Shown: positions 10,285-21,200 of the stretch, one piece after another | Layout of the letters: each line of letters opens with the position of its first letter | Position numbering within the stretch: the first letter of the stretch is position 1 | Source of the DNA: Monomorium pharaonis | Taxonomy: Eukaryota; Arthropoda; Insecta; Hymenoptera; Formicidae | Assembly (NCBI RefSeq): GCF_013373865.1 | Contig: NC_050469.1 | Location: forward strand, 16,102,546 to 16,166,545 | Length of the DNA stretch: 64,000 bases | Direction: 5' to 3' | Translations under genes and position numbers: made by a program | Notes under the pieces: generated by a model | Told to the model about the DNA's origin: nothing | The model's input: the letters and a program-made list of their open reading frames with translations, nothing else | Databases searched by the model: none

Positions 10285-12069
10285 TTACTCGTCAGTATTA
10301 CATGAGCCAGAATGATATTTATCGTAAAAGCAGATGAAACAATAAGTTTCACGACACGTAGCACACTGTATGAATGCAGATTTGTTACAATTACAAGGTT
10401 TCTTTAAATTTTCCATGGAAAAACATACTTCATTTACATTCATAAAAATTTCTCTGTTATCACAAAGTTTTGAAGCAAACCATGCGTATTGAATCATGTT
10501 TGAAAAGATTGGAGATGACAATTGATGGTGTACAATAGAATGAATTTTAATACAATCTTCTCGAGAATTAATTTCACGTTTTTGTTCGATTAAATACGCA
10601 CAATTTTGAAGTTTTTTTATAAAATTCTTAACTTGTCTATAAAAATATACATCACAAGGTTGAACTAAAGGGGTACATTTCGGAGGAATAAATTTTACAG
10701 TACATGTTGGCAAATGCTCATCATTTAAAAAAATTTCATCATATATTTCCGGCTTGGTTTGCCCTCCCCAAGAATCAACAAGCAAGAGAAATTTTTCCTG
10801 TTTCACGTAAGATTTTATAATTGTAGTTAAAAAATGTTTATATAAATTTGTTGTTAGTTTCCCTGACTTCGATGATGTGACAACGACATTATTGTATTTT
10901 CCAACGTATTCGTCCACCAATTTTTGAACTCTGGGTCCAAATATACCTGTTGGTTCTTGTAAGCACACAAATACTAAGGGTAATAATTTTCCATCTAGAG
11001 TAATACTATATTGTGCTGTGTAAGAGTGGGTTGTCTTATTTATGTTTTGCCTTTGAACAAAAACTTGCTTTGATCCTTGCTCTGCGAGAGTTCTGTTAAA
11101 AGTAGACTGATATTGACATCCTAAAAAATATTTATGAAACATATCGTATTTAATAAATATTTTATATACTATATAAAAAATGTGAAAAATTATAGAATTT
11201 TTAAAAATACCTGTTTGATCTGTATTAATAACAAAATTGGGATTGAAATTTAATATCAGATGACGAGCCTGTATGCGAAAATTTTCTGCAGAAGCCAAGG
11301 TTTCCTCTATTGTTGCACTTTCTTTTTCAGATACATATCTTGTTATTTTTCGTTGGCGAATTCGATGTTTGCGTTTGAACTTCTCAACCCATGAATTGGA
11401 AGCTTTAAAATCAAAGTCCTCAAATTGACTTGCAGCAGCTAAAGCCCATTGCTGCAAGTTCCTTGTGGTCACTTGTTGATTAATTTGCCGAGCTTCTATA
11501 AAGCGATCGTATGTCCATGAATCGATAATTGTATATTTATCAAAAATAGTTCCACCACTTTTAATATGTTGTTCCCATATCGGCAACTGATCCATGCGCT
11601 TTAATTGATAACATCCTTTTTTATGTAAATTTTTCAAACTCCATTTCGGATGTGATTTGGCAATATTGATAACTTTTATTTTATAATTAATCGGAACAAA
11701 ATCCTGTTTTTTTGATTGTTTTTCCTTTGGCTCGTAATCAGATTCATCTTCTTCTACTTTAACTTCTTCAAAAGCGTTGTCAACGTCGATTTCATCGCTC
11801 ATAATTAGTTCGTCATCTGTTATAAATTTTTTTTCTAATAAATTTTGTAACGTATGATGATAAAGATCTTCTGCCAGTAGTATCGATTCTTCAGTAATTG
11901 TTGAAGAAGATTCTTCAGTGATAAGGCCATCTTGTGCAAGAAGTTGCTCGTAATAAATAATAGCATTTTTTAAATTTAATTTTTTATTGTCTTCGCACAG
12001 ATTTTGTTCAAATGCCTTTTCTCGTTCAATTGAAGGGCCAGGTTCGTCAAGAGATTTCACGTCTGACAT
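10285..12069 (-). CDS. CENP-B/pogo-like transposase, one in-frame intron
   Basis: Open frame of 594 codons. A 90-bp stretch (11,121-11,210) has a GTATTT donor and a TTTTTAG acceptor and is divisible by three, so it reads through. Spliced, the protein is about 564 residues. The order is an acidic N-terminus (~1-130), a first helix-turn-helix region (~135-205), a CENP-B-type DNA-binding segment (SNSWVEKFKRKHRIRQRKI, ~225-245), then a DDE domain. The first Asp is in NTDQTG (split by the intron), the second in LLLVDSWGGQ, the third in LVQPCDVYFYRQV. The third acidic residue is D. The C-terminus is cysteine-rich (CNCNKSAFIQCATCRETYCFIC), unusual for pogo transposases and possibly zinc-binding. The frame is intact, so it may be active. 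Confidence 0.8.
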   Translation of the reverse strand: MSDVKSLDEPGPSIEREKAFEQNLCEDNKKLNLKNAIIYYEQLLAQDGLITEESSSTITEESILLAEDLYHHTLQNLLEKKFITDDELIMSDEIDVDNAFEEVKVEEDESDYEPKEKQSKKQDFVPINYKIKVINIAKSHPKWSLKNLHKKGCYQLKRMDQLPIWEQHIKSGGTIFDKYTIIDSWTYDRFIEARQINQQVTTRNLQQWALAAASQFEDFDFKASNSWVEKFKRKHRIRQRKITRYVSEKESATIEETLASAENFRIQARHLILNFNPNFVINTDQTGIFKNSIIFHIFYIVYKIFIKYDMFHKYFLGCQYQSTFNRTLAEQGSKQVFVQRQNINKTTHSYTAQYSITLDGKLLPLVFVCLQEPTGIFGPRVQKLVDEYVGKYNNVVVTSSKSGKLTTNLYKHFLTTIIKSYVKQEKFLLLVDSWGGQTKPEIYDEIFLNDEHLPTCTVKFIPPKCTPLVQPCDVYFYRQVKNFIKKLQNCAYLIEQKREINSREDCIKIHSIVHHQLSSPIFSNMIQYAWFASKLCDNREIFMNVNEVCFSMENLKKPCNCNKSAFIQCATCRETYCFICFYDKYHSGSCNTDE

Positions 12070-12553
12070 GATAACTGTGTTATTCTCTAATGTTTACAAA
12101 TTCAACTGACCGCACTACAGCACAGTTTTTACCGCTTCGAAAGCTAACGGTAAAATACGAATAGCACAGCATCTGCTTTCTCGGAATCCTTACTTCTCCC
12201 ACTTTTTGCAAAGCTGTTCTTTGTTCCAGAATCGACTTACAATAAACTCAACTTGTAAACTCCGACTAACGTGTTAAAGATACAGCGTAAAATATAAGCG
12301 ATAAAATAACTAAATATTAATTATACATATTATTTTTGCATTTAACAATAAGACGTTTTCCATTTTTGTACCAAATTTTAATTTATTATAAATATTCGCA
12401 TTTTCAATCAAGTAGTAATTAAAAATAAAAAGATGCTAATTTTTATTTAAAAAATAACGAATAAATATTTAATAATTAATTAGCATTTTAATTTGATAAA
12501 TGTTAAGATATAGGATTAAAAAAAAACTTTATTAACTTATGAAAAAAAAATTG

Positions 12554-12632
12554 AGGCCAGAGCGAGAATCGAACCAGCGACTCCGCGCTTACGAAACTAG
12601 AGCTCTGTGCGCTCGGCTACGAGCGGCTCTGA
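12554..12632 (-). ncRNA. tRNA-Thr-like segment in the right transposon arm
   Basis: Inverted copy of 9,849-9,927, with the same A-box, TTCGTAA loop, B-box and T9 run (12,542-12,550 on the complement). Transcripts from the two arms would run towards each other into the transposon. Confidence 0.55.
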
Positions 12633-12809
12633 CAATAGGTTAAAATTTTCTGTACTTACAGATATCGGAAATTTTCAAAATCGATTTTCTCGAGTATTTT
12701 TGAGAAGCGCGTCGTACTGCTTTAGGAAATTGAAGTCCGGGTACTGATCTTCAAATCCTATAAGTATAAAAAAAATCGGTGTTCCATGACCCGTAAGGTC
12801 CCCTTGTAA

Positions 12810-15342
12810 GACCGAAATAAAACGTCTTATGGAGTTGGGCATTTGCAGGCCTTCCTGTAGCCCGTGGGCTAGTCCGGCGCACTTGGTGCGCAAGAAAAGC
12901 GGCGAATGGCGTTTTTGCGGTGACTACCGTCGCCTTAATGCCGTGACTATCCCGGACAAATACCCAATTCCATATTTACACGATTTTTCCGCCAACCTGT
13001 TGGGGAAAAACATTTTCTCGTCCCTTGACTTATTCAAAGCCTACCTTCAGATCCCGGTGGCCGAGGCTGACATTCCGAAAACGGCGGTGATAACCCCGTT
13101 CGGTTTATTCGAGTTCGTTTGCATGACTTTCGGTTTGCGGAATGCCGCTCAAACATTCCAGCGGTATATCCATCACGCGCTGAGAGACTTGGACTTCGCT
13201 TTTGTATACATAGATGATATCCTTATCGCCTCCTCCTCCGAAGAGGAGCATAGGGAGCATCTACGCATTGTCTTGCAAAAACTCAAAGAATTCGGGTTAG
13301 TAATCAACCCGTCGAAATGCATTCTTGGCGTGCCGGAAATTACGTTTCTCGGACATCTCGTCAATAAAGATGCCATCAAGCCTTCCTCGGAAAAAGTTGC
13401 TGCCATCAGCAACTTTCCGAAACCGCATACCGTTGCGGACTTACGCCGTTTTCTCGGTGCAGTAAATTTTTACAGACGTAGTCTTCCACATGCTGCCCGT
13501 GTGCAGACACCTTTACATGTCTATCTTACCGATTCGTGTAAGAACGACAAGCGTGAAATTTCTTGGACTCCCGAGGCTAAAACCGCGTTTGCTACAACAA
13601 AATCTGACCTGGCTAACGCCGCGTTGTTGGCTCACCCTTCCGCTTCGGCAGAAACTCGTCTTGTTTCGGATGCTTCGGATTTTTCGATGGGGGCCGTCCT
13701 CGAGCAAAAATTTCCTGAGGGTTGGAAGCCTCTGGCTTTCTTTTCACGTAAATTTACGCCCGCCCAAAGGAATTACAGCGCGTATGATCGCGAACTTACT
13801 GCTATCTATGAGTCCATTAAATTTTTCCGGCACTTCCTCGAAGGTCGCATTTTTAAAGTCCTTACGGACCATAAACCTCTTGTTTATGCCTTTAATCAGC
13901 GTGCTGATAAGGCTTCTCCGAGGCAAGCTCGACAGCTGTCATTTATAGCTCAGTTCACTACAGCGTTTGAATATCTTGCAGGTTCGGACAACGTCGTTGC
14001 CGACAGCCTTTCTCGAATCGAGGCTCTCCGCCTCCCAGTTGAGATCGAGTTGGTCGACCTTGCCGCTCAGCAAAGAGAGGACGAGGAGCTTAAGCATTTG
14101 CTGGCCTCCAACTCTTCTTCTTTGAAGTTTAAAAAATTAATTTGGGGAACTTCTAACACGGAGCTCTACTGCGAATTGTCAGGGAACTCGATACGGCCCT
14201 ACATTCCGGTATCTCTGAGAAGACAAGTCTTCGACCTTTTCCATAACCCCGCGCATCCTAGCGCGAAAGTTACTGATCGTGTCATCCGACAACGTTACAT
14301 TTGGCCTAACCTTTCTCATGACGTTACAGATTGGGCAAGCAAGTGCATTGATTGCCAACAAAGCAAGGTTTCCCGACATGTCAAGCTCGAGCCCGCGCAG
14401 TTTACCGCGGCAGACGGGCGCTTTGATCATATTCATTTAGATATCGTCGGACCTTTGCAGCCCAGTAACGGTTTCACGTATTGTCTGACCATAATCGACC
14501 GTTTCTCTCGCTGGCCAGAAGCGATTCCTATCGCAGATATTACTGCTCAAACGGTGGCTAAAGCGTTTTATGAGAATTGGATCGCTCGATTCGGTGCACC
14601 TCGTATACTTACGACTGATCAAGGCACTCAGTTCGAGTCGCAACTCTTTTCGGCCCTGCTCAAATTCATAGGTTGCAGACGGATTCGCACTACGGCATAT
14701 CACCCTGCGTCTAACGGCATGGTCGAACGTTGGCATCGTTCATTGAAGGCGGCCATTATGTGCCATGACTCTCCCGATTGGACTAAGGTTCTCCCGACCG
14801 TTCTACTTGGTTTACGTACGCACGTACGTCTCGACACCAAAGTCTCGCCTGCCGAGTTTCTCTACGGCACCGTCTTAAGAATCCCTGGTGAATTCTTTCT
14901 CCAGGAGGATTTCTCTCCGGATCCTCAGATCTTTGTCGAGGATTTCCGGCAGCACATGCGTCGGGTGAAGCCAGTTCCGGTCGCGCATCATTATAAAAAA
15001 CGCGCATTTGTTTTTAAGGATCTATTTTCCTGTTCTCACGTTTTCTTACGCAAGGACAACGTTAAGAAGCCCTTGGAGCGACCGTACTCCGGCCCCTACA
15101 AGGTGCTCGAACGTACCACCGACAAAGTTTTTTCTATCGAGGTCAACGGCAGACCTGTGTCAATTTCCGTTGAGCGTCTTAAACCCGCGCATCTTTTGCC
15201 GGGCGATTCGGGCGATCCTCCGTTAGTTAAGGTTCCGTCATCGTCCGAGCAAGCGGATAAGACTCCGACCTCTGTAAATCCTCCTCAAGGATCTCTTAAA
15301 ACGTACTCCGGTCCAAAGAAAAAAGTGCAATTCAAGTTGTAA
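12810..15342 (+). CDS. pol: Pol of the CsRn1-type element: reverse transcriptase, RNase H, integrase
   Basis: Open to the TAA at 15,340-15,342. The first Met in frame is at 12,829, but the true polyprotein continues upstream across the transposon. In order: reverse transcriptase (SPAHLVRKKSGEWRFCGDYR, FGLRNAAQTFQRY, catalytic FVYIDDILIAS), RNase H (LVSDASDFSMGAVLEQ, TDHKPLVYA), integrase with an HHCC finger (H-x-n-H upstream, C-x2-C in KCIDCQQ), and a DDE core (LDIVGPL, TTDQGTQFES, HPASNGMVERWHR). A C-terminal GPY/F-like tail (YSGPYKVLERTTD) follows. There is no env. The frame has no internal stops over about 840 codons, consistent with recent insertion. Confidence 0.85.
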
Positions 15343-15768
15343 CATTAAAGACTGTGAGAATTCCGTCACTAATTATAAGTCTTGCGTGCGTTAGTCTTAA
15401 GTCCACATTTTTGTATTAGTCTTAAGCGTTTTGTTCTTTTATCAATTAGTATTCTTTATTGTTTCGTCTAGTCTGCGTCTACTCATTAGTTCTAAGCAGC
15501 GTTACGTTCAAAGAATTTCTATTTTCTAGTACCTTTCGTACTCAAGTTGCGTCTACTCTCTAGTTCTAAGCAGCGTTACGTTTAAGAGATTTTATACCTC
15601 TTCGTTTTGCAATCGCATTCAACCTGCGTATACTACATAGTTGTAAGCAGCGTTAACCTGTAAAAGATTGTTCCTACTGCAACTCTTGTGATATTGTAAT
15701 ACTGTCTATAGTCACCTAAGTGCATAATGTAAACATTCCCTCCTATCGTTAACACTCGGGGGGGAGTG
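15343..15768 (+). repeat. Retrotransposon 3' spacer with three ~77-bp repeats and polypurine tract
   Basis: Between pol and the 3' LTR, blocks like GCGTCTACTCTCTAGTTC and AAGCAGCGTTACGTT recur near 15,474, 15,549 and 15,627. The tract CGGGGGGGAG just before 15,769 is the polypurine tract that primes plus-strand synthesis. No gene was seen. Confidence 0.7.
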
Positions 15769-16071
15769 TGTGGCGACTAGCCATGCGCATCTATGTATCA
15801 CATGACCCGCGCCTACGTGGCGCTGTGGGTCCTTCTTCTTCCGGCGGGAAGATAGTCCGCCAAGATAGTCTCGCGCTCCGCTACACGCCTTACCGGCGTG
15901 CTCCGTAATATCTTTACTCCGTTCTAATAAACGTTGTTACCGTTGACTCCAGCGTCCTGTTATTTACCCCGGTAACACACGGAAGTCGTAGGGACTTCCG
16001 TGCGACGATCCCTCACACGATCCTAATTTAATTACGCCACGTGCGTGATAACATTCATACCTATCCCTACA
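15769..16071 (+). repeat. 3' LTR of the CsRn1-type element
   Basis: 303 bp, the same ends as the 5' LTR, with CTTCTTCTTCC where the 5' LTR has CTTCTTCC. It is followed directly by the duplication CGCC. Confidence 0.9.
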
Positions 16072-16345
16072 CGCCACTGAACGGTGCGCCATCGAACGGT
16101 GCGCAATCGAAATGTGTCCAATCGAACTGTGTCCAATCGAACGGTGTCCAATCGAACGGTGTCCAAACGAACTGTGCGCAATTGAACGGTGTGCAATGTT
16201 TCGTGTCTAATAGCACAGTTGGGCAATTGCAATGTGTCCAATTGTACTGTGCGTCAATGAAGGCCTCTCTCATGTCCCTGATAACATATGTGAAGGACAT
16301 TGAAATCGGAGGTGGCTCAGTATAGGTAAATAATTACCTTATTAT
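16072..16345. repeat. Palindromic minisatellite, copy 2 (right part)
   Basis: Continues the array cut at 6,992, with units such as AACGGTGCGCAATCG and AACTGTGTCCAATCG to about 16,200. Then come GTTTCGTGTCTAATAGCAC and CTCTCATGTCCCTGATAAC, which are the reverse complement of 6,505-6,570. It ends with the block inverted at 4,208-4,275. Confidence 0.8.
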
Positions 16346-17101
16346 TAATCTGTAAATTGAATTTTATATCGAGAACGAAAAAAAATTTTTCTATATTACT
16401 CTACTTATCGTCTTTTTCCAAATCCGCACTTACACATACATGAAATTTTCAGATACATTATTTTTTTATACCAAAGCTTCTAGCTCATTTCTGAAAGCAC
16501 ATTATTATTCTTTCCTGTAATGACAAGAGTGCACAACAGTTATTTTGTATATATAGTCTTTAAAACTTAATGTTGCAGATTAAAGTCACGAGACGACTGC
16601 ACAAATGTATAATTTTCTAATTTTTTTGTTTTTCACAAATTGTAATTACCCACCCTTTGTTATTGTATATACTTTAATTTTGAAGAAGGATTTACAATTC
16701 TATGAAATTAATTAAGAGCAAAGCGTATCCGAAAATAATTAGCATTCAATTGGTAAAATAAACAACTCCAGCATCCCTTTAAAGGGATGCTAAAGTGCTC
16801 ATCAAACTTGATTAGGGTCGATAATGTAGAGTCATTCATTTATCGTTGTTCATAAAAATATTCACTTCAAAATACAAATTATGTAGCTTATACGTATAAA
16901 TAAATGGTATCCCTCAGTTCAGAATAGATTGAGGAATAAGACTATATTCGTCAAATTACGATTAAAAACCGTAAAAAATAGTTATTTGTTTGATCCAATC
17001 TTATTCATTTAAGTAAGCACTGTCACTACAGATTTCTAAAAATTTGATCACACAAATATCACTTTACAAGAGAATTTTACATATGCGATTCGTTATGTTA
17101 G
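16346..17101. repeat. Non-coding stretch with TTAA-type MITE remnant
   Basis: Between the repeat cluster and the first visible NSUN6 exon. The segment 16,650-16,860 resembles 2,130-2,340 inverted and shares GGGATGCTAAAG with the element at 21,904-22,186. It has a tight palindrome CATCCCTTTAAAGGGATG at 16,772-16,789. No convincing upstream NSUN6 exon was found. Confidence 0.4.
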
Positions 17102-18403
17102 GATGGCAAACCAGATCCATCTATTCACTTCTTACCAGATCTTCCGAATGGAATAGTTGCAGTCGACAGTTGGGATTTATCGGTATTTCTTGATTTAAAG
17201 AGATATCCCGATGAAATTGTTGTTGACGCTATTTGTGGTGCAGCTGTATTAAGAGGATCTCATGTTTATGCTCCTGGCATTATTGGAATGCCAAATGGTA
17301 AAATTTTTTAAAAAAGAATTCTTCCTATATTTATCCGCGAAAGAATCTTATAATTAAATTTGTTAAATTATAGGTTTAATCATTAATACTAAAGTCAGTG
17401 TATTTGCTGATGTTACTGGTCAGTGTAAAAAAGGTTTGATTAAACCATATGCAAATAGCAATAAGGTATATTTAGGTAATGGTGTTCTTCGACAAACAAG
17501 GAAAGAATTGTTTTGCAAAGCAGCGAGAAATCCATGGTATGCAACAATATGCACGAGGTTGAAGGCTAGCTTAATTAATTACATTATAATCGTTAAAAAA
17601 TCTCTTACCAAATTTACAGATATCTTATTGTTGAAATACCCAATTTCTTAATTATTTTCTAGTGGTGTTGCGATAATTATGACTGATGTAATCTCACGAA
17701 TTCCACAATTTAATGTAAATGATGAATCTTTGAGACCACATATACAGTTGCAAAATTTACCATCTATTGTGTGCAGCCTAGTTTTAAATCCTCAACCAGG
17801 TGAAATAATTTTGGACATGTGTGCTGCACCTGGTAACAAAACCACACATATTTACTTACTTATGAAAGGACAGGTAAATAGAAATAATAAAGGATTTGTT
17901 TTCTACACAGTACGAATAATAGCGTTACTATTTCTTCTATCATAAATTTATTAATGTAAATATTGAAGAATAAGCGCATACGTATGTCTCGTATATAACA
18001 GATAATGTATTTATTGATTTTAATTATCACCTCTGATATAAATTTCCAGGGTACAATAATAGCTCTGGAGAAAAATCCAGGTAAAGTAACGCGATTTAAG
18101 GAAAAGTGTAATAAGAAAAATATAAAAATATTTTGTTATGACGCTACAAAAGCCGTCATTGAACACAGCCATAGTTTTATCCACATTGACGGACCTCCAT
18201 TCGAAGAAAATTATTTCGATCGCATTCTCTTAGATACTCCATGCAGCGCTTTAGGACAAAGACCACAATTATACAATACGATCACATCGACGCAACTTCA
18301 TTCTTACATTCCCTTACAACGAAGTCTATTTTCTGTTGTAAATAGATAAATTACTTGTTATACAAATATACATATCTGCAGTGTGTGTGCGTGCGCGTGC
18401 GCG

Positions 18404-18438
<35 letters not shown>

Positions 18439-18756
18439 ACACACGTAGATTATCTAAACTTCAAAAAAAATACTTTTCTACAGGCCGTTCGACTCTTAAA
18501 ACCAGGAGGGACATTGGTATATAGTACATGTACTGTAACAATAGCAGAGAACGAAGGGATTATTGCTTGGGCATTAAAGCAATTTCCAAAATTGAAATTA
18601 GAATCTATTAAAGATCAAATAAAGACAGACAAATATGGTACTGAAGGCTACGTCATAGATGGTTTAACGAATGTGAATGCAAAGAAAGTATGTAGATTTG
18701 GTCCTGAAAGTGATTTCGTTGGGTTTTTTATTGCATGCTTAAAAAAATGTTTCTGA
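17102..18756 (+). CDS. NSUN6: NSUN6-type RNA cytosine-5 methyltransferase, N-terminus not visible
   Basis: Five exons: 17,102-17,297; 17,374-17,536; 17,663-17,873; 18,050-18,337; 18,484-18,756 (TGA). All junctions are GT/AG and phases agree. The PUA domain (GAAVLRGSHVYAPGI) is inserted before the Rossmann fold, the NSUN6 hallmark. Then come LVLNPQPGEIILDMCAAPGN (SAM-binding motif I), LLDTPCSALGQRP (motif IV Cys) and LVYSTCTVTIAENE (motif VI catalytic Cys). The family methylates C72 of certain tRNAs and some mRNAs to m5C. It ends in GFFIACLKKCF, as NSUN6 proteins do. About 80 N-terminal residues of a typical family member are absent. They may lie upstream beyond the repeat cluster, or be lost. 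An AATAAA lies near 18,805. Confidence 0.88.
18400..18440. repeat. CA microsatellite in the last NSUN6 intron
   Basis: A (GT/GC) stretch followed by (CA)n in the intron between the motif IV and motif VI exons. Confidence 0.9.
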
Positions 18757-18995
18757 GGTGATAAAATTCATCGGGAGTGTATCATGTGTGCTATGTTATA
18801 CTTTAATAAAGTCTCTTTATTTTGATGAAGATTTGGTAAATTTATAATATTTTAAAAATAATCACCACACTCCCCCCTCCCCCCCCCTCTCTTTAGAATT
18901 CTTTTTTTGTCACTATATATAAATATACAATAAAACTGTATTTAATGATACTTAACATTATTTTTGTGAATACAGTACAGTTCTCTTTATTTATT
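18757..18995. other. Convergent intergenic space between NSUN6 and the DLEC1-like gene
   Basis: About 240 bp with AATAAA signals on the plus strand near 18,805 and a pyrimidine run (TCCCCCCTCCCCCCCC) near 18,870. The two genes face each other tail to tail, so their 3' UTRs may overlap. Confidence 0.6.
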
Positions 18996-21200
18996 CTATT
19001 GTTCATACATAACCCCATCACCAATGATCTCTGTCGTTACCACCGAACAATTGTTGCAAATCGCATACAATGTTTCTATCTAATTTTAGAAATAAAAGAA
19101 AAGAGAAAGTGTTATTTCATAAAAAACGATATAGATTTGTTTGTTATATTATTATTTACATGCATTCCGCGAGCATCAGGAAAGAAACAGAGGTACAGGT
19201 ATATATGCTCTTGCGATTTGAGTGTAAAATACACAGGCCACATCGCGAAAGATGGTAGAATCAGCATATTATTTTTAGTAATGTCCTAAAGTAAAAATAT
19301 ACTTCTATATAATCGTTATTGATGATGGCTTCTATTTGTATTATATTATTTTTACCTCAATGTGCATTGAATACCAATCTATTTCGCTCATAATGAAGAA
19401 TTTTCCATCACCACCAATATTTTTAATCATTAGAGACAAGATAACTTGTTCACCTATGAGACATTCTCCACAGTCAAAGCTCCTCGATTTCCTACATTGC
19501 ATTATATTTTCTCTAGAAGTGTTCCTACTTACATCGGTAGGCTGTAAGTTTGATTAACTGTCTCTTTAAAAGAAACATTTGCGTGATTTCAAGATGTTAA
19601 ATTAAAAATTAGACGATTGAGTTATACCTTCTCGCAGGAATTCGTTTGTTGATATATAGGAATTTCCATAATCCATTCAGTATTTCCTACTGTCGTTTGC
19701 AATTTTGGATGGCATTGGAAATAAGGGATATTAATCACTGTAAAAACAATACTCTGAAAGTACTATGACATATTTTAATCTTTTTTTTTACGATATCACA
19801 TATATTCATATTTTTTACACTTTGTACATTTATGTGTTTACATATTTTTCATACAATTTATACGTGTACCGATGATAATTTTTTATCGCAATTGTAAATT
19901 CGTTTACCTCTGAATAATGGTGGGTCTCGATATCCGCGTAATTTAACAATTACCGAACGTCCTCGTTGCACATTTATTATCAATATTTCTTCGGGTTCGT
20001 CCAAGATATTGCAACGAAAGAAAACGAGCAATTTTATATACATTCCTGGAGAAATATTCCCTATTTGTGTTTTAGGTTCGATCATGACAGTGAACTGAGA
20101 ACTGGGTCTTGTCATCAATTGAAATCTGGCTGAAGAATTGCTCACGTTTTGTAGCATCACAACTTTCTATAATTAGGGGGAGGAAAAGAAGTGTGTGTGT
20201 GTGAGAAAGAGAAGGGTAGAAATAGAGTATTAATTTAAACATTTTATTTTATAATGCATATACCCGGTACAACTTATTCGTCTCATAGTTGTAAAAGTCC
20301 ACAGAGCTAGGAATTGCAATTAAGATTGTTTTTTGTAACTTTGTTTCCGATCTACTTTTCTTTGGTCGTCGAACTGATAAGGGAATAGTTTGTGATTCCA
20401 CTGTTCTGAGAATGGTAAAAATAATAAATGTGATACGTACAGATATATCGTAACCTCGCTGTTTATTTTCGGTTATATAAAATATGCGTTATTGATAACG
20501 AGGTGTTAGTTGAGCGATATATATATATATTTAAAAGTTGTCAAGAGAAATATAATAAAAAGCAATGGAATATTTTAAATACCTGACATAAAAATTTATC
20601 ATGAGGATTACAGATAAGATTGACGTTTTTAATAACAGGATTTGTCGCAAGTAGCAATATTGCGAAAAATAGGCTGATTTGTAAAAAGTTATAATTTTAC
20701 ATTTACGTACCAAAAACGATGGTAATAGGATTATATGCGAGATAAACTTGAGAATTAAATACAAACATATGACATATTCCAGCATATTTCAAATATTTTA
20801 TCTAAATATATAGTCAAAATAAAACATCGCCGATATATGAAATGTCATTTTTCGTATTTTTGCTTAATTCTTTACAAACAAGAGAAACAAAAAAAAGAAT
20901 AAAAGAAAAACAATTAGAACCATGCTCGTTTTTATTGTAGGAATTGCAAATAGATTTCGCATGAGAATTACAATTATTTATTTTTCACACAATACATATA
21001 TGTATGTGTGTGTGTGTGTATACACTTCATATAAATATAGTATGTCGGGATTAAATTTTTATTACCGATTATTCCATGCACTACAGCGTCACTATTTTGC
21101 ATATCTTACAAAATCTTACCTGCAACTACTCGAACAGGAACGGGTTTAACGATAGAAATAAAAATTGAGATGCTCCGTTCAACAACATTGTATTTTATAG
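18996..21200 (-). CDS. DLEC1-like MSP/ASH-domain ciliary protein, 3' exons
   Basis: Minus-strand exons, 5' to 3': 20,405-20,264; 20,166-19,908; 19,737-19,628; 19,541-19,356; 19,285-19,160; 19,079-18,996 (TAG). All have GT/AG borders and matching phases, giving roughly 300 residues. A likely earlier exon is 21,200-21,120 (ends KPVPVRVVAG). Repeated beta-rich units of the MSP/ASH type are seen: VMLQNVSNSSARFQL, SFDCGECLIGEQVILSLMIK then NIGGDGKF, and a terminal ETLYAICNNCSVVTTEIIGD. This pattern matches DLEC1/CFAP81, a protein of motile cilia and flagella. In insects that would mean sperm and chordotonal cilia. Another ASH protein of the Hydin/CFAP group is possible. Further 5' exons were not resolved. 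Confidence 0.55.

Larger units (their letters stand above)
9674..12806 (-). mobile_element. CENP-B/pogo-like DNA transposon with ~450-bp inverted ends
   Basis: The left end CAAGGGGACCTTACGG is exactly mirrored by CCGTAAGGTCCCCTTG at the right. The arms (about 9,674-10,127 and 12,352-12,806) are near-identical inverted repeats. The direct repeat TAA (9,671-9,673 and 12,807-12,809) flanks them, and removing the element with one TAA restores the pol frame of the host retrotransposon. One minus-strand transposase gene lies inside. Both arms contain a tRNA-Thr-like unit followed by nine T. Pogo-like elements normally duplicate TA. Here the repeat is TAA, so either the duplication is 3 bp or the ends are asymmetric by one base. 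Confidence 0.85.
6993..16071 (+). mobile_element. Ty3/gypsy LTR retrotransposon of CsRn1 type, with nested DNA transposon
   Basis: The element has two LTRs (6,993-7,290 and 15,769-16,071) and a 4-bp duplication CGCC at 6,989-6,992 and 16,072-16,075. The primer site fits the 3' end of tRNA-Trp. A long repeat-bearing leader, gag, a protease remnant, and reverse transcriptase/RNase H/integrase follow, with a G-rich polypurine tract before the 3' LTR. The tRNA-Trp site, the CHCC-type gag finger and the 4-bp duplication together point to the CsRn1/Kabuki branch. The LTRs differ at about ten positions, so the insertion is fairly young, yet it is defective: protease frameshift, altered DTG, and a 3.1-kb transposon within pol. 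Confidence 0.9.
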
